Notes: a model not told the origin generated them from the letters alone. Counted from the stretch's first letter, positions 1-9,579 are shown. The stretch: DNA of 64,000 bases from Thiomargarita sp. (GCA_020721045.1 DYNN01000001.1:1-64000), one strand, 5' to 3'. A program made the numbers and translations.

Positions 1-65
1 CAGAAAGCGAATTATCAAATACATACATTTAAATATGTTTTTTGAAGCAGCACAAATAGCTTAGC

Positions 66-1916
66 TTACTGCAATTTTTCTATTTTCTCTAAACTATCAA
101 TCGCTTGTTGATTTTGTGGATCAATTGCTAAAATAGCATGATACATAGATTTTGCTTCATCGATACGATTGGTGACGGCTAAAATCGTGGCTAAATTACC
201 TCTCGCAATCAAACTGTCCGGTGAATATTCAATCGCTTCACGGTAGAATGTTTCCGCTTGATCCAATTTTCTCAATTCATAATTAATATTTCCGGCATTA
301 ATTAAGAATTTGGCACGATTAAACGCGCTGAGATTGGGTAATGTCAACGCTTGATCAATCCAATTCATTGCGCGATCATATTGTTTTAATAATTTATAAG
401 CAACCACCATATTTAATACGGCTTCAACACTATAACTTTTGGTTTGTGAGCCGTCTGGATTGGTGACTGTTTGTATCGATTGTTGCAGCGTTTCTAAAGC
501 AGTTGCCAACGTCGCGTTACTTTGCGCCACATTCGATTGTCTTTCAATTTGACTTTGTTGCAATAAATGTTTACCCAAAATCACCCAAGCCCGTTTCTTT
601 TCCGGCGATTGAGCAATATTATCTTTCCATAATGCAATCGGATCACGCCATAATTCATTACGTTGCCAAGTTATCACTGCTAAAATTAAGATAAGTGCAA
701 AAATAATAACGATTATTAAGTAGCGATTCAATAATTTAGCAATCGGATCGAGTAATAACCAAGCACAAATGATAAATAAACCTAAATTGGGTAAATAAGT
801 ACGATGTTCAAAAATAACGTCTCTAATTGGAATAACACTTGATTCAATCAGATGGGCTAAATAATAAAATAAAATTCCAAAGGTAAATAATGGTAAACGA
901 CGTATACTGTAAATGGCAACAGCAATCAATGTAAGATGACCAATTAACGTCCATAATGCTTGGCTGTGCATTAATCGTGCGACTAGATTGTAATTGGGGT
1001 GTTGATAGATAAAATGTTCAGTAATTGGGTATTGATAATCAAGATGTAATCCAACTGGGTAAAAAAACAATTTAATATAAGTCCACAATACGCTAAATTG
1101 GGTTGATAAATAAGATTCGCGCGAAATTTCTGAAGTTTCTTGCGTTAAATCAATCATGGCTTGTAAAGAAAAAGGGTTGTAATTCAAAGCAGTGGCTAAA
1201 ATAATCCACAGTACGCCCAATGCAGATAAGGCAACACCAATTGCTACCAATAATCGTTTGCGGTGAAATGAAAAGAAAATCAATTCCAAAAGTAATAGAG
1301 CAATGGGCAAGGTAACGGTATTTTGTTTGGTTAAAAATGCTAATATTGCCAACGAGATACAGCTTATTATCCATAATATACGTATTTTATTAGCTAAACT
1401 TAATCGTGCTTGAATAAAACAAGCCATCGCTGCAATATAAAATAGGGCGGCGAGTGAGGCTAATCGTTGTACAATGTAAGTAACAGCTTGTATTTGTAGA
1501 GGATGTAATATGAATAATAAAGCGACAATCAGCGGTAACCATTGTTTGACGGTGGGATTTAATTTGTCAACTAATAAGGGCGTTCGTACGATGCCGCGCA
1601 TTAATGCTAAAACGACAAATCCGGTTAGTAAATGAATGATAATATTGACAATATGATAACCAGCAACTTGAAATTGATTGGCTTGGTAATTTAAAGCAAA
1701 AGTTAAATAGCCAATAAGTCGTATGTGATAAATATTCCATAATTCTATTAACGTCCCTTGCCAATTGTAAATAAAGGCATTTTCTTGGATAGAAGAAAAA
1801 TCGTCCAAATAAAAAGGCACGTCTAAAGTATGATAATAAACGCCTATTGTTGCCAGTGTGATGACGATAATTTGAAAGTACCAAGCGTTGAGGTTATTAA
1901 ATAAAATTTTTTGCAT
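66..1916 (-). CDS. polytopic membrane protein with C-terminal TPR repeats (GT-C/TMTC-like)
   Basis: This 616-residue protein has about ten hydrophobic segments in its first ~430 residues and a soluble C-terminal part (about 440-616) with TPR-like helices. The first periplasmic loop carries the acidic motif PFYLDDF (D38, D39). A later HPLQIQAVTYIVQR segment is of the kind seen in GT-C glycosyltransferases of the TMTC/TPR class. By family, such proteins transfer sugars from polyprenol carriers; a glycosyltransferase role here is inference. It lies 32 bases downstream of the next minus-strand gene and may be co-transcribed with it. No substrate can be deduced. Confidence 0.6.
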   Translation of the reverse strand: MQKILFNNLNAWYFQIIVITLATIGVYYHTLDVPFYLDDFSSIQENAFIYNWQGTLIELWNIYHIRLIGYLTFALNYQANQFQVAGYHIVNIIIHLLTGFVVLALMRGIVRTPLLVDKLNPTVKQWLPLIVALLFILHPLQIQAVTYIVQRLASLAALFYIAAMACFIQARLSLANKIRILWIISCISLAILAFLTKQNTVTLPIALLLLELIFFSFHRKRLLVAIGVALSALGVLWIILATALNYNPFSLQAMIDLTQETSEISRESYLSTQFSVLWTYIKLFFYPVGLHLDYQYPITEHFIYQHPNYNLVARLMHSQALWTLIGHLTLIAVAIYSIRRLPLFTFGILFYYLAHLIESSVIPIRDVIFEHRTYLPNLGLFIICAWLLLDPIAKLLNRYLIIVIIFALILILAVITWQRNELWRDPIALWKDNIAQSPEKKRAWVILGKHLLQQSQIERQSNVAQSNATLATALETLQQSIQTVTNPDGSQTKSYSVEAVLNMVVAYKLLKQYDRAMNWIDQALTLPNLSAFNRAKFLINAGNINYELRKLDQAETFYREAIEYSPDSLIARGNLATILAVTNRIDEAKSMYHAILAIDPQNQQAIDSLEKIEKLQ

Positions 1917-1948
1917 ACTTTAACCAATTCATTAATATTATTATAATT

Positions 1949-2545
1949 TCACATCACTGTATCTAGTAGATTTTCCACCGCACGGATATCAGCACGTCGC
2001 ATCGGTTTTCCATCTACAGGACTGGGTGGCGACCAACGAATGTCGTTTTGTTTGAATACAACGAGGGAAATCGTTTGTTCGCCTGCCATAAAATGATAGC
2101 AGGGATAGATCATGATTTGTGATAAATGAAAGCGTTTTTCGCTCATTTCGTAGGGAATGTTTTTATTTAGCAGAAAGATGGCAACTTCTTCTGGATTATC
2201 AGCAAATAAGTGTAGCGTAATTTTTGAATTAATATGAGCGGTGCCGTGTAAAACTTCACCCACTAAACGCGGATTAAATAGTGCCAACAGGCGCATCGCT
2301 TCTAGGGCTGATTGACGTTGTTGTCGTAAATTATGACTGATGCTATCGGCGTGAAATAAACGTTGATAAATAAGAATTTCGGCTTCAATTTCACTATTAC
2401 TGGGCAAATGTCGAGTATTCGGTGTGCCCAGTTGTGTCGCTGCTTTAACTTTGGCGAGTTGAAAATCACTGATTCCTTCTTGTACCATGATGCGCGCGGT
2501 TACTTGGGCTAAATGTTGACGGTGGTTTGTCATTTTAGAACGCAT
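1949..2545 (-). CDS. conserved gammaproteobacterial protein of unknown function
   Basis: This 198-residue soluble protein has no signal peptide. Its ordered layout (helical N-terminus, a GTAHINSKITLHLFADNPEE segment in the middle, then SPVDGKPMRRAD near the C-terminus) is one I recognise from a family conserved beside housekeeping genes in gammaproteobacteria. The middle segment vaguely resembles the strand-turn of nucleotidyltransferase folds (small residue, Ser, then alternating hydrophobics), but I see no complete catalytic Asp set. It lies 4 bases downstream of der on the same strand, so it is probably in the same operon. The likely start could be the second Met (MTNHRQ, four codons in). 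Confidence 0.55.
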   Translation of the reverse strand: MRSKMTNHRQHLAQVTARIMVQEGISDFQLAKVKAATQLGTPNTRHLPSNSEIEAEILIYQRLFHADSISHNLRQQRQSALEAMRLLALFNPRLVGEVLHGTAHINSKITLHLFADNPEEVAIFLLNKNIPYEMSEKRFHLSQIMIYPCYHFMAGEQTISLVVFKQNDIRWSPPSPVDGKPMRRADIRAVENLLDTVM

Positions 2546-2549
2546 ATCG

Positions 2550-3971
2550 TTATTTACTTTTGACGAAACGTAACATCCGCTTTCTTTTTTTCACTTGATG
2601 CGCTGTCAGTGGATTTTTACGCCCTTTAAAAGGGTTTTCGCCTTGTTTAAAAGAGAGGTAAATTGGTGTGCCTTGCAGTTTAAATACTTTGCGAAAATAA
2701 TTAATTAAATAACTTCTGTAATTAGCGGGTATTGATTCTACTTGATTACCATGAATGATAAACAGGGGAGGATTGTGTCCACCTTGATGCATGTAACGTA
2801 ATTTGATTCGACGTCCGTGAATTAAAGGAGGTGGATTTGCTTCAACTGCTTTTTGTAAGGCATTATTTAAGCGAGATGTGCTAATAGGTTGACAAGCCGA
2901 TTGCCATGCAGTATGAATGGAATCAAATAGGTGACCTACACCGGTGCCATGTAGTGCAGAAATAAAGTGAATATCTGCAAAATCAATGAAATGGAGTTTT
3001 CTACTGAGATGGTAACGGATTTGTTCACGGTGATGAGTTTCTAAACCATCCCATTTATTGACCGCAATCACCAAGGCTTTACCGCTGTCTAAAACAGCAC
3101 CCAATAAATTCGTGTCTTGGTCGGTAATTCCTTCTTGTGCGTCTAGTAACATAATGATGACGTTGGAACTATCAATTGCTTGCAACGATTTGATGACGCT
3201 AAATTTTTCAATCATTTCAGAAACTTTTGCACGTCGTCTGATACCTGCAGTATCAACCAATATGTACTCTTGCGTGCCACGATTAAAGGGAATGGCAATG
3301 CTATCACGTGTGGTGCCGGGTTGATCGAAAGTAATAACGCGCTCTTCACCTAAAATTCGATTAACTAATGTGGATTTACCGACATTGGGACGACCTACAA
3401 CAGCGATTTTGATGATATTGTTAGGTACATCGATTTTAGTATTATCCACGGTTTCATCGGTTATTATCTCATCTGCTGGCGGTTTCAATCGAGCGATTAC
3501 TTGGGTGATAACTTCTTGAATACCTTGCTTATGACTAGATGAAATCGGATAAGGCGTCCCTAAACCCAATTGATGAAATTCGCTGATAACGAGTTCTTTA
3601 GGCAAACTTTCTGTTTTATTAACCAGTAGATAAATAGAATGATTCAGTTGACGCAATTGTTGAGCAATTTCTTGATCAGTTGCAGTTAAACCCGCTCGTC
3701 CGTCAACTAGAAATAGAACGCTGTCTGCTTGTTGTACTGCCAATAAAGTTTGTTGAGTAATACGCTCTTTCATGGGATTTTCATCGTCATTTAGCCCACC
3801 GGTATCAATCAGTAAATATTCATATTCGTCTACATGTCCACGTCCAAATAGGCGATCACGAGTTAAGCCGGGTTGATCAGCGACAATGGCATCACGAGTG
3901 CGAGTTAAAGCGTTAAATAAGGTTGATTTGCCAACATTAGGGCGACCAACAATTGCAATGGTAGGTAACAT
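2550..3971 (-). CDS. der: ribosome biogenesis GTPase Der (EngA)
   Basis: Der is an essential tandem GTPase needed for 50S subunit assembly. Two G domains are visible, each with a GRPNVGKS P-loop (about residues 9 and 190), a DTAG/DTGG switch and NKxD-type specificity motifs (NKTES, NKWDG). They are followed by the KH-like C-terminal domain and a basic tail. I chose the ATG that begins MLPTIAIVGR at 3971 because it gives the family's usual start just before the first P-loop. An upstream in-frame ATG would add 19 unrelated residues. The gene is divergent from the coiled-coil gene at 4149. Confidence 0.95.
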   Translation of the reverse strand: MLPTIAIVGRPNVGKSTLFNALTRTRDAIVADQPGLTRDRLFGRGHVDEYEYLLIDTGGLNDDENPMKERITQQTLLAVQQADSVLFLVDGRAGLTATDQEIAQQLRQLNHSIYLLVNKTESLPKELVISEFHQLGLGTPYPISSSHKQGIQEVITQVIARLKPPADEIITDETVDNTKIDVPNNIIKIAVVGRPNVGKSTLVNRILGEERVITFDQPGTTRDSIAIPFNRGTQEYILVDTAGIRRRAKVSEMIEKFSVIKSLQAIDSSNVIIMLLDAQEGITDQDTNLLGAVLDSGKALVIAVNKWDGLETHHREQIRYHLSRKLHFIDFADIHFISALHGTGVGHLFDSIHTAWQSACQPISTSRLNNALQKAVEANPPPLIHGRRIKLRYMHQGGHNPPLFIIHGNQVESIPANYRSYLINYFRKVFKLQGTPIYLSFKQGENPFKGRKNPLTAHQVKKRKRMLRFVKSK

Positions 3972-4088
3972 GAATTCTTTGTAATAACTGGAAAATTTTT
4001 GAAAAACTAAATGATAAGTATATCTCAATTGTGATTTTCATGAAAGTGGCAGCAAAATACGTAGACCACAGGAAAAAATTTATCACTA

Positions 4089-4117
4089 TTGAAATAGGCT
4101 CTTATAAAAGTTATGAT
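4089..4117 (+). promoter_or_regulatory. sigma-70 type promoter for the 4149 gene
   Basis: TTGAAA at 4089-4094 and TATGAT at 4112-4117 are separated by exactly 17 bases, close to the sigma-70 consensus. Transcription would begin near 4124. The -10 box covers the in-frame ATG at 4113, so that ATG would not be in the message and the downstream ATG at 4149 is favoured. Confidence 0.6.
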
Positions 4118-4148
4118 ACCAATGTCAACATTTTATTGGATTTATTTT

Positions 4149-5663
4149 ATGAAAACATTTATCACTACTTTAATCGTTATTGTTTTAATTTTGTTTGGTT
4201 TAATCGGCGGTTTTTTTGCAGGAAAAGCAAGTAAAAATATTGAAACAATAGATAATTTTTCTATTTCACTTCATCAAGTTCAAGATGAAATGCGGGTTTT
4301 ACAAAGTAACTTTTCTACGCTGACCACAGAATTAGCAAAAAAAACGGGAATTATTTTTCAGCAATCTAATTTTGACCTTGAAGCCGCGTTAGCCAAAACG
4401 GATGCGTTGATTCAACAAGGAGAATTGGCTAAAGCTGCACTCTATTTTAGCAATGCACTGGCTCAATCGCCCAACCGCTTTCAAACAATAGAACATTATC
4501 AACAAACTGTATTGGCATATTGTCAACAATTAAATCAACAAGGTGACTACGAAACCGTGTTGAATATCTTGGTGGATATGGATAATTTTTTGCGTATACA
4601 AGCAATGGAGATAAAGCCACAATTTATTGATAAATTAGAGAAAATTTTAACTGAAATTGCAGATTTTAGGCAAACAGTGGAAACAGCCAGTATTACCAGA
4701 AATAATGAAGGAACGCTGAAGTTTGTTCATGAATTAACAAACAACAGTGGTCAATTATTAAAACAGCAACCTAAACTAGATATACCAAATATTACTGAAT
4801 ATCTTGAAAAATTGAAAGATAACCTTTTGACTTTACAATCAATTGATACCAGTATTTTTCAAAAAAACGAATTGGTGACATTGAATAACATAACGAAGCA
4901 ATTGAGTGATAAAATTGCCAGTGTTGAACCGCAATTGGCTGTTATTCAAAAACAATCGATGGTATCAGAATTTGTTCAACAGATTAATACGCTATTAAAA
5001 AAGGTCAAAGCTGAATCCACTGAATCTCCACTCATTTTATATTATCTCACCTTAATTGATTCTTTACTCAATCAGTTCGTTTTAATTGCACCTGATACTC
5101 AAGAAATGCAACTTCAATTGGTTAATTTTTCAAAAGAATTAGAGTTAGTCAAAGAAAATCTGGCTAAAGCTCATTCGCAAGCAGTTTGGCACGACATCGA
5201 TAAATTAATTTCGACACAATTGGTAATAGATAAAGACAGTAAAGCACAGGACGCTATCGTCAAACTTGTTCAACTCAGACAGTTATTTGCTGAAAAAGCA
5301 AACGGTTTAACTTCATTAGAATTTCTTGAAAAAGCCAAAGCACTACGCGATCAAATAGAAAAGACGATGGTAGATTGGCAGAATAAACAAGCGGATAACT
5401 ATAATCAGTTTGCAATTAAAAGAATTAAGAATTTATATGATAGTTATAAAAATCAATTGGGTGTGAATACAGATGAAGAAATTGTCTACAATGCAACCAT
5501 TGAACTATTAGGACTTATAGACACTCGCTATCTCTCTACTCCTGCAATGACTGCTTATAACGAAGTTTTTGGAAAATTTTACGCAGAATTGGGTGATGAG
5601 CAAAAAATTTCTCTCTCTTCCGAAATGACTTTAAAACAAAAAAAACCATTAACTGATTTTTAA
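4149..5663 (+). CDS. membrane-anchored coiled-coil protein, unknown function
   Basis: The product is 504 residues when started at 4149. One N-terminal membrane segment (residues ~3-25, ending in GGFFAGKAS) precedes a long, almost wholly helical, Gln/Glu/Lys-rich region with coiled-coil periodicity up to the C-terminus. There is no catalytic motif and no Cys cluster. A weak TPR-like repeat may lie around residues 80-130 (ALAKTDALIQQGELAKAALY). Its start follows the promoter at 4089-4117. The gene ends 16 bases before the exported nuclease-like gene, so the two are likely co-transcribed and may act together at the inner membrane. I do not recognise the family. Confidence 0.6.
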   Translation: MKTFITTLIVIVLILFGLIGGFFAGKASKNIETIDNFSISLHQVQDEMRVLQSNFSTLTTELAKKTGIIFQQSNFDLEAALAKTDALIQQGELAKAALYFSNALAQSPNRFQTIEHYQQTVLAYCQQLNQQGDYETVLNILVDMDNFLRIQAMEIKPQFIDKLEKILTEIADFRQTVETASITRNNEGTLKFVHELTNNSGQLLKQQPKLDIPNITEYLEKLKDNLLTLQSIDTSIFQKNELVTLNNITKQLSDKIASVEPQLAVIQKQSMVSEFVQQINTLLKKVKAESTESPLILYYLTLIDSLLNQFVLIAPDTQEMQLQLVNFSKELELVKENLAKAHSQAVWHDIDKLISTQLVIDKDSKAQDAIVKLVQLRQLFAEKANGLTSLEFLEKAKALRDQIEKTMVDWQNKQADNYNQFAIKRIKNLYDSYKNQLGVNTDEEIVYNATIELLGLIDTRYLSTPAMTAYNEVFGKFYAELGDEQKISLSSEMTLKQKKPLTDF

Positions 5664-5679
5664 TTAATAGGATAACTTT

Positions 5680-7053
5680 ATGAAATTTCAATTATTTTTT
5701 TGGCTTTTTTTAGTCAGCTCTCATTGTTTAGCCGCTGATGAGCATCACTATGAAAATGCCTTTCTTTATAGCCATGAAAAAACCGGTGTCGCAATTTCAG
5801 CCTTATCTGCGGGTCTTGCCCCATTTATGTATCAAAATGCAATGAGACAAATGACACCAATTCAAATTGCTGCAAATGAAACTGGCATTTTGATGGGTTT
5901 ACGAAATCGTCGCATAGACTATATTAATGCCGATCCCTACGGAGTTTCTGGTAGACAACGCATTTCTGAAACCATCGGTGAAATGGGCGCGCGTGCTTTT
6001 GCTAAAAAAGCAGGTTACACACCGCTTTATCAAGGCGCACCGGGAAAAGGAAGAGGATTTGATCAAGTTTATCAATTTGGTAAACAAGTGGTTGTTGTAG
6101 AAGCAAAAGGTGGAAGTAGTGCTTTGAAAGTTTATCGTGGCTATTTACAAGGAACGCCTAAATATACAGTCAAAGTTGCTCAAGAAATTTTAGCCAGCAA
6201 AACAGCTTCAATTCAAGCTAAACGTGCAGCAAAAGCGGTTATTGAAGCCTATCGTAAAGGCGATTTAGTGGTTCAAGCTGCTCATACCTCACATGTTTAT
6301 GGTAAACCCGGTCTAACGACAGTCCAAACCACTTATGGCAAAATCGAAAATCCGTCATTGATGGAACTTGCGCATCGTAGCAGCCTAAAACTGGGAATGG
6401 CAAGCGGTTTATTGGGCGGTGCATTTGAGTTAGCGAGTCAATTGGCGACTGAGCAAACAGTGAATTGGGAACAAGTGGCAAGTACGACTTTGATAGCAGG
6501 TGTCAGTGGTTATGCAGCCAATATGACAAATATGTTAGTACAAAATGCACTGATGAATAATCAATCACGTCTTGCGTCTGTACTGGCTACGCCGACAACC
6601 AGTTCATTCTTAGGCAGTATCAGTAGTGGTGTGGTAGCCAGCGCGGTATTTGCTTATGGCTCTTATTTTTTAGGCTATGCTGATTTAACCACCGCTAATA
6701 GAACGTTGACCACAAGTTTAGTGGGCACAACTGCTGCGGCTTTGACCAGTACGGCAACCTTAACTTTAGTAGCAACTTTGGGTACAGCAAGCACAGGTAC
6801 TGCAATTAGTGGTTTATCGGGTGCAGCAGCCACTAATGCGACTTTGGCTTGGCTGGGTGGTGGCAGTATTGCAGCGGGCGGCGGTGGTATAGCAACGGGT
6901 GCCGCAGTTTTAACGGCAGGTGTAGCAGCAGTGGCTATTGCAGCAACGGCAGGCGTAGTATATTTATACACTTTAGCCGATGAAAACACCGAGCGTGAAC
7001 GCGTGAATCATTTGGTTACTAGCGTGCATCGACAACTTTTAAGCACGCTTTAA
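5680..7053 (+). CDS. exported protein with PD-(D/E)xK nuclease-like domain and Gly/Ala-rich membrane C-terminus
   Basis: This 457-residue protein begins with a signal peptide (cleavage likely after SHCLA, about residue 18). Residues ~95-215 resemble restriction-endonuclease-fold toxins: E101 in a GEMGARAF helix, D128 in GRGFDQVY and the pair E141/K143 in VVVVEAKGG, followed by a Lys-rich helical region and HTSHVYGK. This spacing fits the E...D...ExK pattern of PD-(D/E)xK nucleases. Residues ~230-435 are Gly/Ala/Thr-rich and hydrophobic, like several membrane-inserting segments. Polymorphic toxins normally carry the nuclease at the C-terminus, so the reversed order is unusual. No immunity gene was recognised; the upstream coiled-coil gene is the only close partner. 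Nuclease activity is inference. Confidence 0.55.
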   Translation: MKFQLFFWLFLVSSHCLAADEHHYENAFLYSHEKTGVAISALSAGLAPFMYQNAMRQMTPIQIAANETGILMGLRNRRIDYINADPYGVSGRQRISETIGEMGARAFAKKAGYTPLYQGAPGKGRGFDQVYQFGKQVVVVEAKGGSSALKVYRGYLQGTPKYTVKVAQEILASKTASIQAKRAAKAVIEAYRKGDLVVQAAHTSHVYGKPGLTTVQTTYGKIENPSLMELAHRSSLKLGMASGLLGGAFELASQLATEQTVNWEQVASTTLIAGVSGYAANMTNMLVQNALMNNQSRLASVLATPTTSSFLGSISSGVVASAVFAYGSYFLGYADLTTANRTLTTSLVGTTAAALTSTATLTLVATLGTASTGTAISGLSGAAATNATLAWLGGGSIAAGGGGIATGAAVLTAGVAAVAIAATAGVVYLYTLADENTERERVNHLVTSVHRQLLSTL

Positions 7054-7176
7054 CTATATTTTGGGTGCATAGATTTCATATAATTCTTCATAAACTGCAT
7101 TGAATTATTTGATAAAGTTATGTACATTTTGTGTTGAGAAAGTGATTTTAATTTTTTGATTTTTCAGTATATGATT

Positions 7177-7205
7177 TTGTCAATGCGTAAGTCCTAATGT
7201 ATGAT
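7177..7205 (+). promoter_or_regulatory. sigma-70 type promoter for the cytochrome c gene
   Basis: TTGTCA at 7177-7182 and TATGAT at 7200-7205 have a 17-base spacer. Transcription would start near 7212, leaving a leader of about 95 bases that ends in a strong Shine-Dalgarno (TAAGGAG, about 7291-7297) before the GTG start at 7307. Confidence 0.65.
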
Positions 7206-7306
7206 ATACTTATCAGTTTAAATTTTTGTCTAAGTTTACCCTCTCACTGTGAAAAACAATTTTTTAACTCAATGACAGTGGGCTTACCTCTAAGGAGAAT
7301 CGTTAA

Positions 7307-8287
7307 GTGAGTCAAGAAGAAACTAAGCATGCCAGAAATAATCTAATTTTAGTCACAATTTTAATAAATTTGGCTATGTTATTTGTTGTTGTTGCATTAC
7401 TCGTTGATAAGTTAGGTTTTAATTTTGGTAATGACGGTAATGCATTAACTCAAGAAAATGCAAATTTGTTAATTAAACCACTGGGACAAGTCAATATTGG
7501 TAGTGCTGATGCACCCACACCAGCAGCTAAGTCTCCAGCTAAGTCTCCAGCCGAAATGACTAAAACAGATAAAGCATTAGCACTGATCAATGAGAAAGGC
7601 TATATTTGTATGAGCTGTCATCAAGTGGATGCCAAATTGACTGGTCCCGCTTACCAAGACATTGCCACCAAGTATCAAGGTGATGACAAAGCTGCTGATA
7701 TGTTAGCCGCTAAAATAAAATCTGGTGGATCAGGTACTTGGGGTGAAATACCCATGCCACCTAATCCAACTGTCACTGATGACGATTTGAAAGTGATTCT
7801 TGATTGGATTTTAACAATGGAATCAGCCAAATCAGCACCCGCTGCAGAAGAACCCGCAAAATCATCTGAAGCAACAGTTTCCATGGATGCTACCACAGCA
7901 GAAGGCATGGCGGTAGTTGATGATAAAAAACAGTTAGCAACCAATACTGCCACTGAAAAAGCACAACCTGCTGATGCGATGGCAACTGATAAACCCGCTG
8001 AAGTTGCGACTGAAGCTGTTATGACGACGGATGACGCCATGATGTTAATTGCTGATAAAAGTTATGCTTGTCTTGCTTGTCATCAAGTAGATACTAAAAT
8101 GGTGGGTCCTGGCTATAAAGAAATTTCAGCGAAATATCAAGGTGATGCAGCAGCAGTAGATGCGTTAATTACAAAAATTAAAAATGGTGGTGTAGGTACT
8201 TGGGGTGAAATGCCCATGCCGCCTAATGCAACAGTTTCTGATGATGATGCTAAGGCATTAGTTGCTTGGATTTTATCTTTGAAATAA
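7307..8287 (+). CDS. membrane-anchored di-haem c-type cytochrome (two tandem class I domains)
   Basis: The GTG start is preceded by TAAGGAG. A short cytoplasmic N-terminus and one membrane helix (about residues 13-34) are followed by a Pro/Ala/Lys linker. Two homologous cytochrome c domains follow: haem motif CMSCH at 101-105 with Met ligand context GEIPMPP, and CLACH at 255-259 with GEMPMPP. They are joined by an Ala/Glu/Thr-rich linker. Each domain is of the c8/c551 size found in electron shuttles to terminal oxidases or denitrification enzymes. The protein should face the periplasm, anchored to the inner membrane. It has its own promoter. The redox partner is not indicated by the neighbours. 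Confidence 0.85.
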   Translation: MSQEETKHARNNLILVTILINLAMLFVVVALLVDKLGFNFGNDGNALTQENANLLIKPLGQVNIGSADAPTPAAKSPAKSPAEMTKTDKALALINEKGYICMSCHQVDAKLTGPAYQDIATKYQGDDKAADMLAAKIKSGGSGTWGEIPMPPNPTVTDDDLKVILDWILTMESAKSAPAAEEPAKSSEATVSMDATTAEGMAVVDDKKQLATNTATEKAQPADAMATDKPAEVATEAVMTTDDAMMLIADKSYACLACHQVDTKMVGPGYKEISAKYQGDAAAVDALITKIKNGGVGTWGEMPMPPNATVSDDDAKALVAWILSLK

Positions 8288-8352
8288 TTCTCACTACTTA
8301 ATGACTCATTTCCCTGCTTTATAAAAAGTGGGGAAATATCCTTTCCTAATTT

Positions 8353-9579
8353 GTGAATACACACCTGAATTATTTAAAATTATTACTTACTTTGATAATC
8401 GCTTTGTCATTTATGGTTGCGAGCTTCAATTGGTTTGTCGATCCTTTTGGTATTTATCAAAGTATTAAAATTCATCAAGTTAACGCCATTAAAACCCAAC
8501 AAGAAGTGATTGGCAAATTCACGATTAAAGCAATTTGTGCCTTAGAACAAGAGTACAATATTTTTATTTTAGGCAGTTCTCGTGCTAATCGTGGTATTGA
8601 TCCTACTTATTCTGCATTAACTGCACGGGGAAAAGCGTATAATATTTCTTTGGCAGGTGCACACTTACATGAATTAAAACAAGTATTCGATTTTATTTTA
8701 AAACACCAATCTAATATTGAAATTATTATCTTTTCACTTGATTTTTTCATGTTTACTGACAGAACAGCACCTAATCCTAATTTTGATCAATCCCCTTTTG
8801 GCGAAACCAATTATTTTTTACAGCGGCTTAAAAACACTTTTTCCTTAGATGAAGCTTATTATTCACTGAAAACTGTTTATGATAATTATTACGCAGATAC
8901 CACAATTCAAGCAACATTTTTATGCGATCGTCAAGGTGCACCAAAGCCTAATACAATGATATTCTATCCACATCATGAAAATTTTATCAAAACATTAACT
9001 AGTTTTTTCATTGCGCCTCAACTGTATGCAGGATACTGTTATAGCGATACACGATTGTTAGAATTGCAACAGATTATTGAAAAAGCACGTGAACGTGGTG
9101 TTTTACTCAAATTTTTTATTTCACCAATACACGCATGGCAATTGGAAGCTATTCGCTTAAGCGGTTTATATCCGACATTTGAACAATGGAAACGTGATTT
9201 AATTCAACTATTAGCGCAAGATCATACCAAATATCCGCAACAAACGGTTTATACTTTACACGATTTTAGCGGCTACCATCATTTTGCCACAGAAACTGTG
9301 CCACGACATAAACAACAACAGATGCAATGGTTTTGGGAATCATCTCATTACAAAACTCAATTGGGTAATGTGGTGTTAGATAAATTATTTACTAATCAAA
9401 TGAACCCGCAAGCAACAGATTTTGGTATATTAGTCGACTCAAATAATATTGAAACGCATTTAGCCAATGTACGTCGAGCGCAACAACATTATCAACAAAC
9501 CCATCAGGATGATATTCTTGAAATTACAGCTTTGGCTAAAGAAAAATTACCTAAAATACCAACGCTTTGTCCACATTAA
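8353..9579 (+). CDS. membrane-anchored SGNH-like hydrolase family protein
   Basis: This 408-residue protein starts at GTG 8353. It has an N-terminal membrane helix (residues ~8-27), then a globular domain with an FILGSSRANRGIDP block in which the Ser of GSSR sits where SGNH esterases have their nucleophile. Near the C-terminus, ESSHYKTQLG has the placement of the catalytic His block. Related proteins occur in bacterial surface-polysaccharide acylation systems; that role is inference, since no acyltransferase (MBOAT) is nearby. It is 65 bases downstream of the cytochrome gene. Confidence 0.5.
   Translation: MNTHLNYLKLLLTLIIALSFMVASFNWFVDPFGIYQSIKIHQVNAIKTQQEVIGKFTIKAICALEQEYNIFILGSSRANRGIDPTYSALTARGKAYNISLAGAHLHELKQVFDFILKHQSNIEIIIFSLDFFMFTDRTAPNPNFDQSPFGETNYFLQRLKNTFSLDEAYYSLKTVYDNYYADTTIQATFLCDRQGAPKPNTMIFYPHHENFIKTLTSFFIAPQLYAGYCYSDTRLLELQQIIEKARERGVLLKFFISPIHAWQLEAIRLSGLYPTFEQWKRDLIQLLAQDHTKYPQQTVYTLHDFSGYHHFATETVPRHKQQQMQWFWESSHYKTQLGNVVLDKLFTNQMNPQATDFGILVDSNNIETHLANVRRAQQHYQQTHQDDILEITALAKEKLPKIPTLCPH

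Noticed and set aside
4031-4234. A 67-codon plus-strand frame starting upstream of the coiled-coil gene
   Set aside because: It overlaps the promoter at 4089-4117 and the start of the 4149 gene in another frame, and has no ribosome-binding site.
6675-6989. A 104-codon Ala/Val/Pro-rich frame on the minus strand
   Set aside because: It is the shadow of the Gly/Ala-rich codons of the exported nuclease-like gene on the other strand; composition explains it fully.
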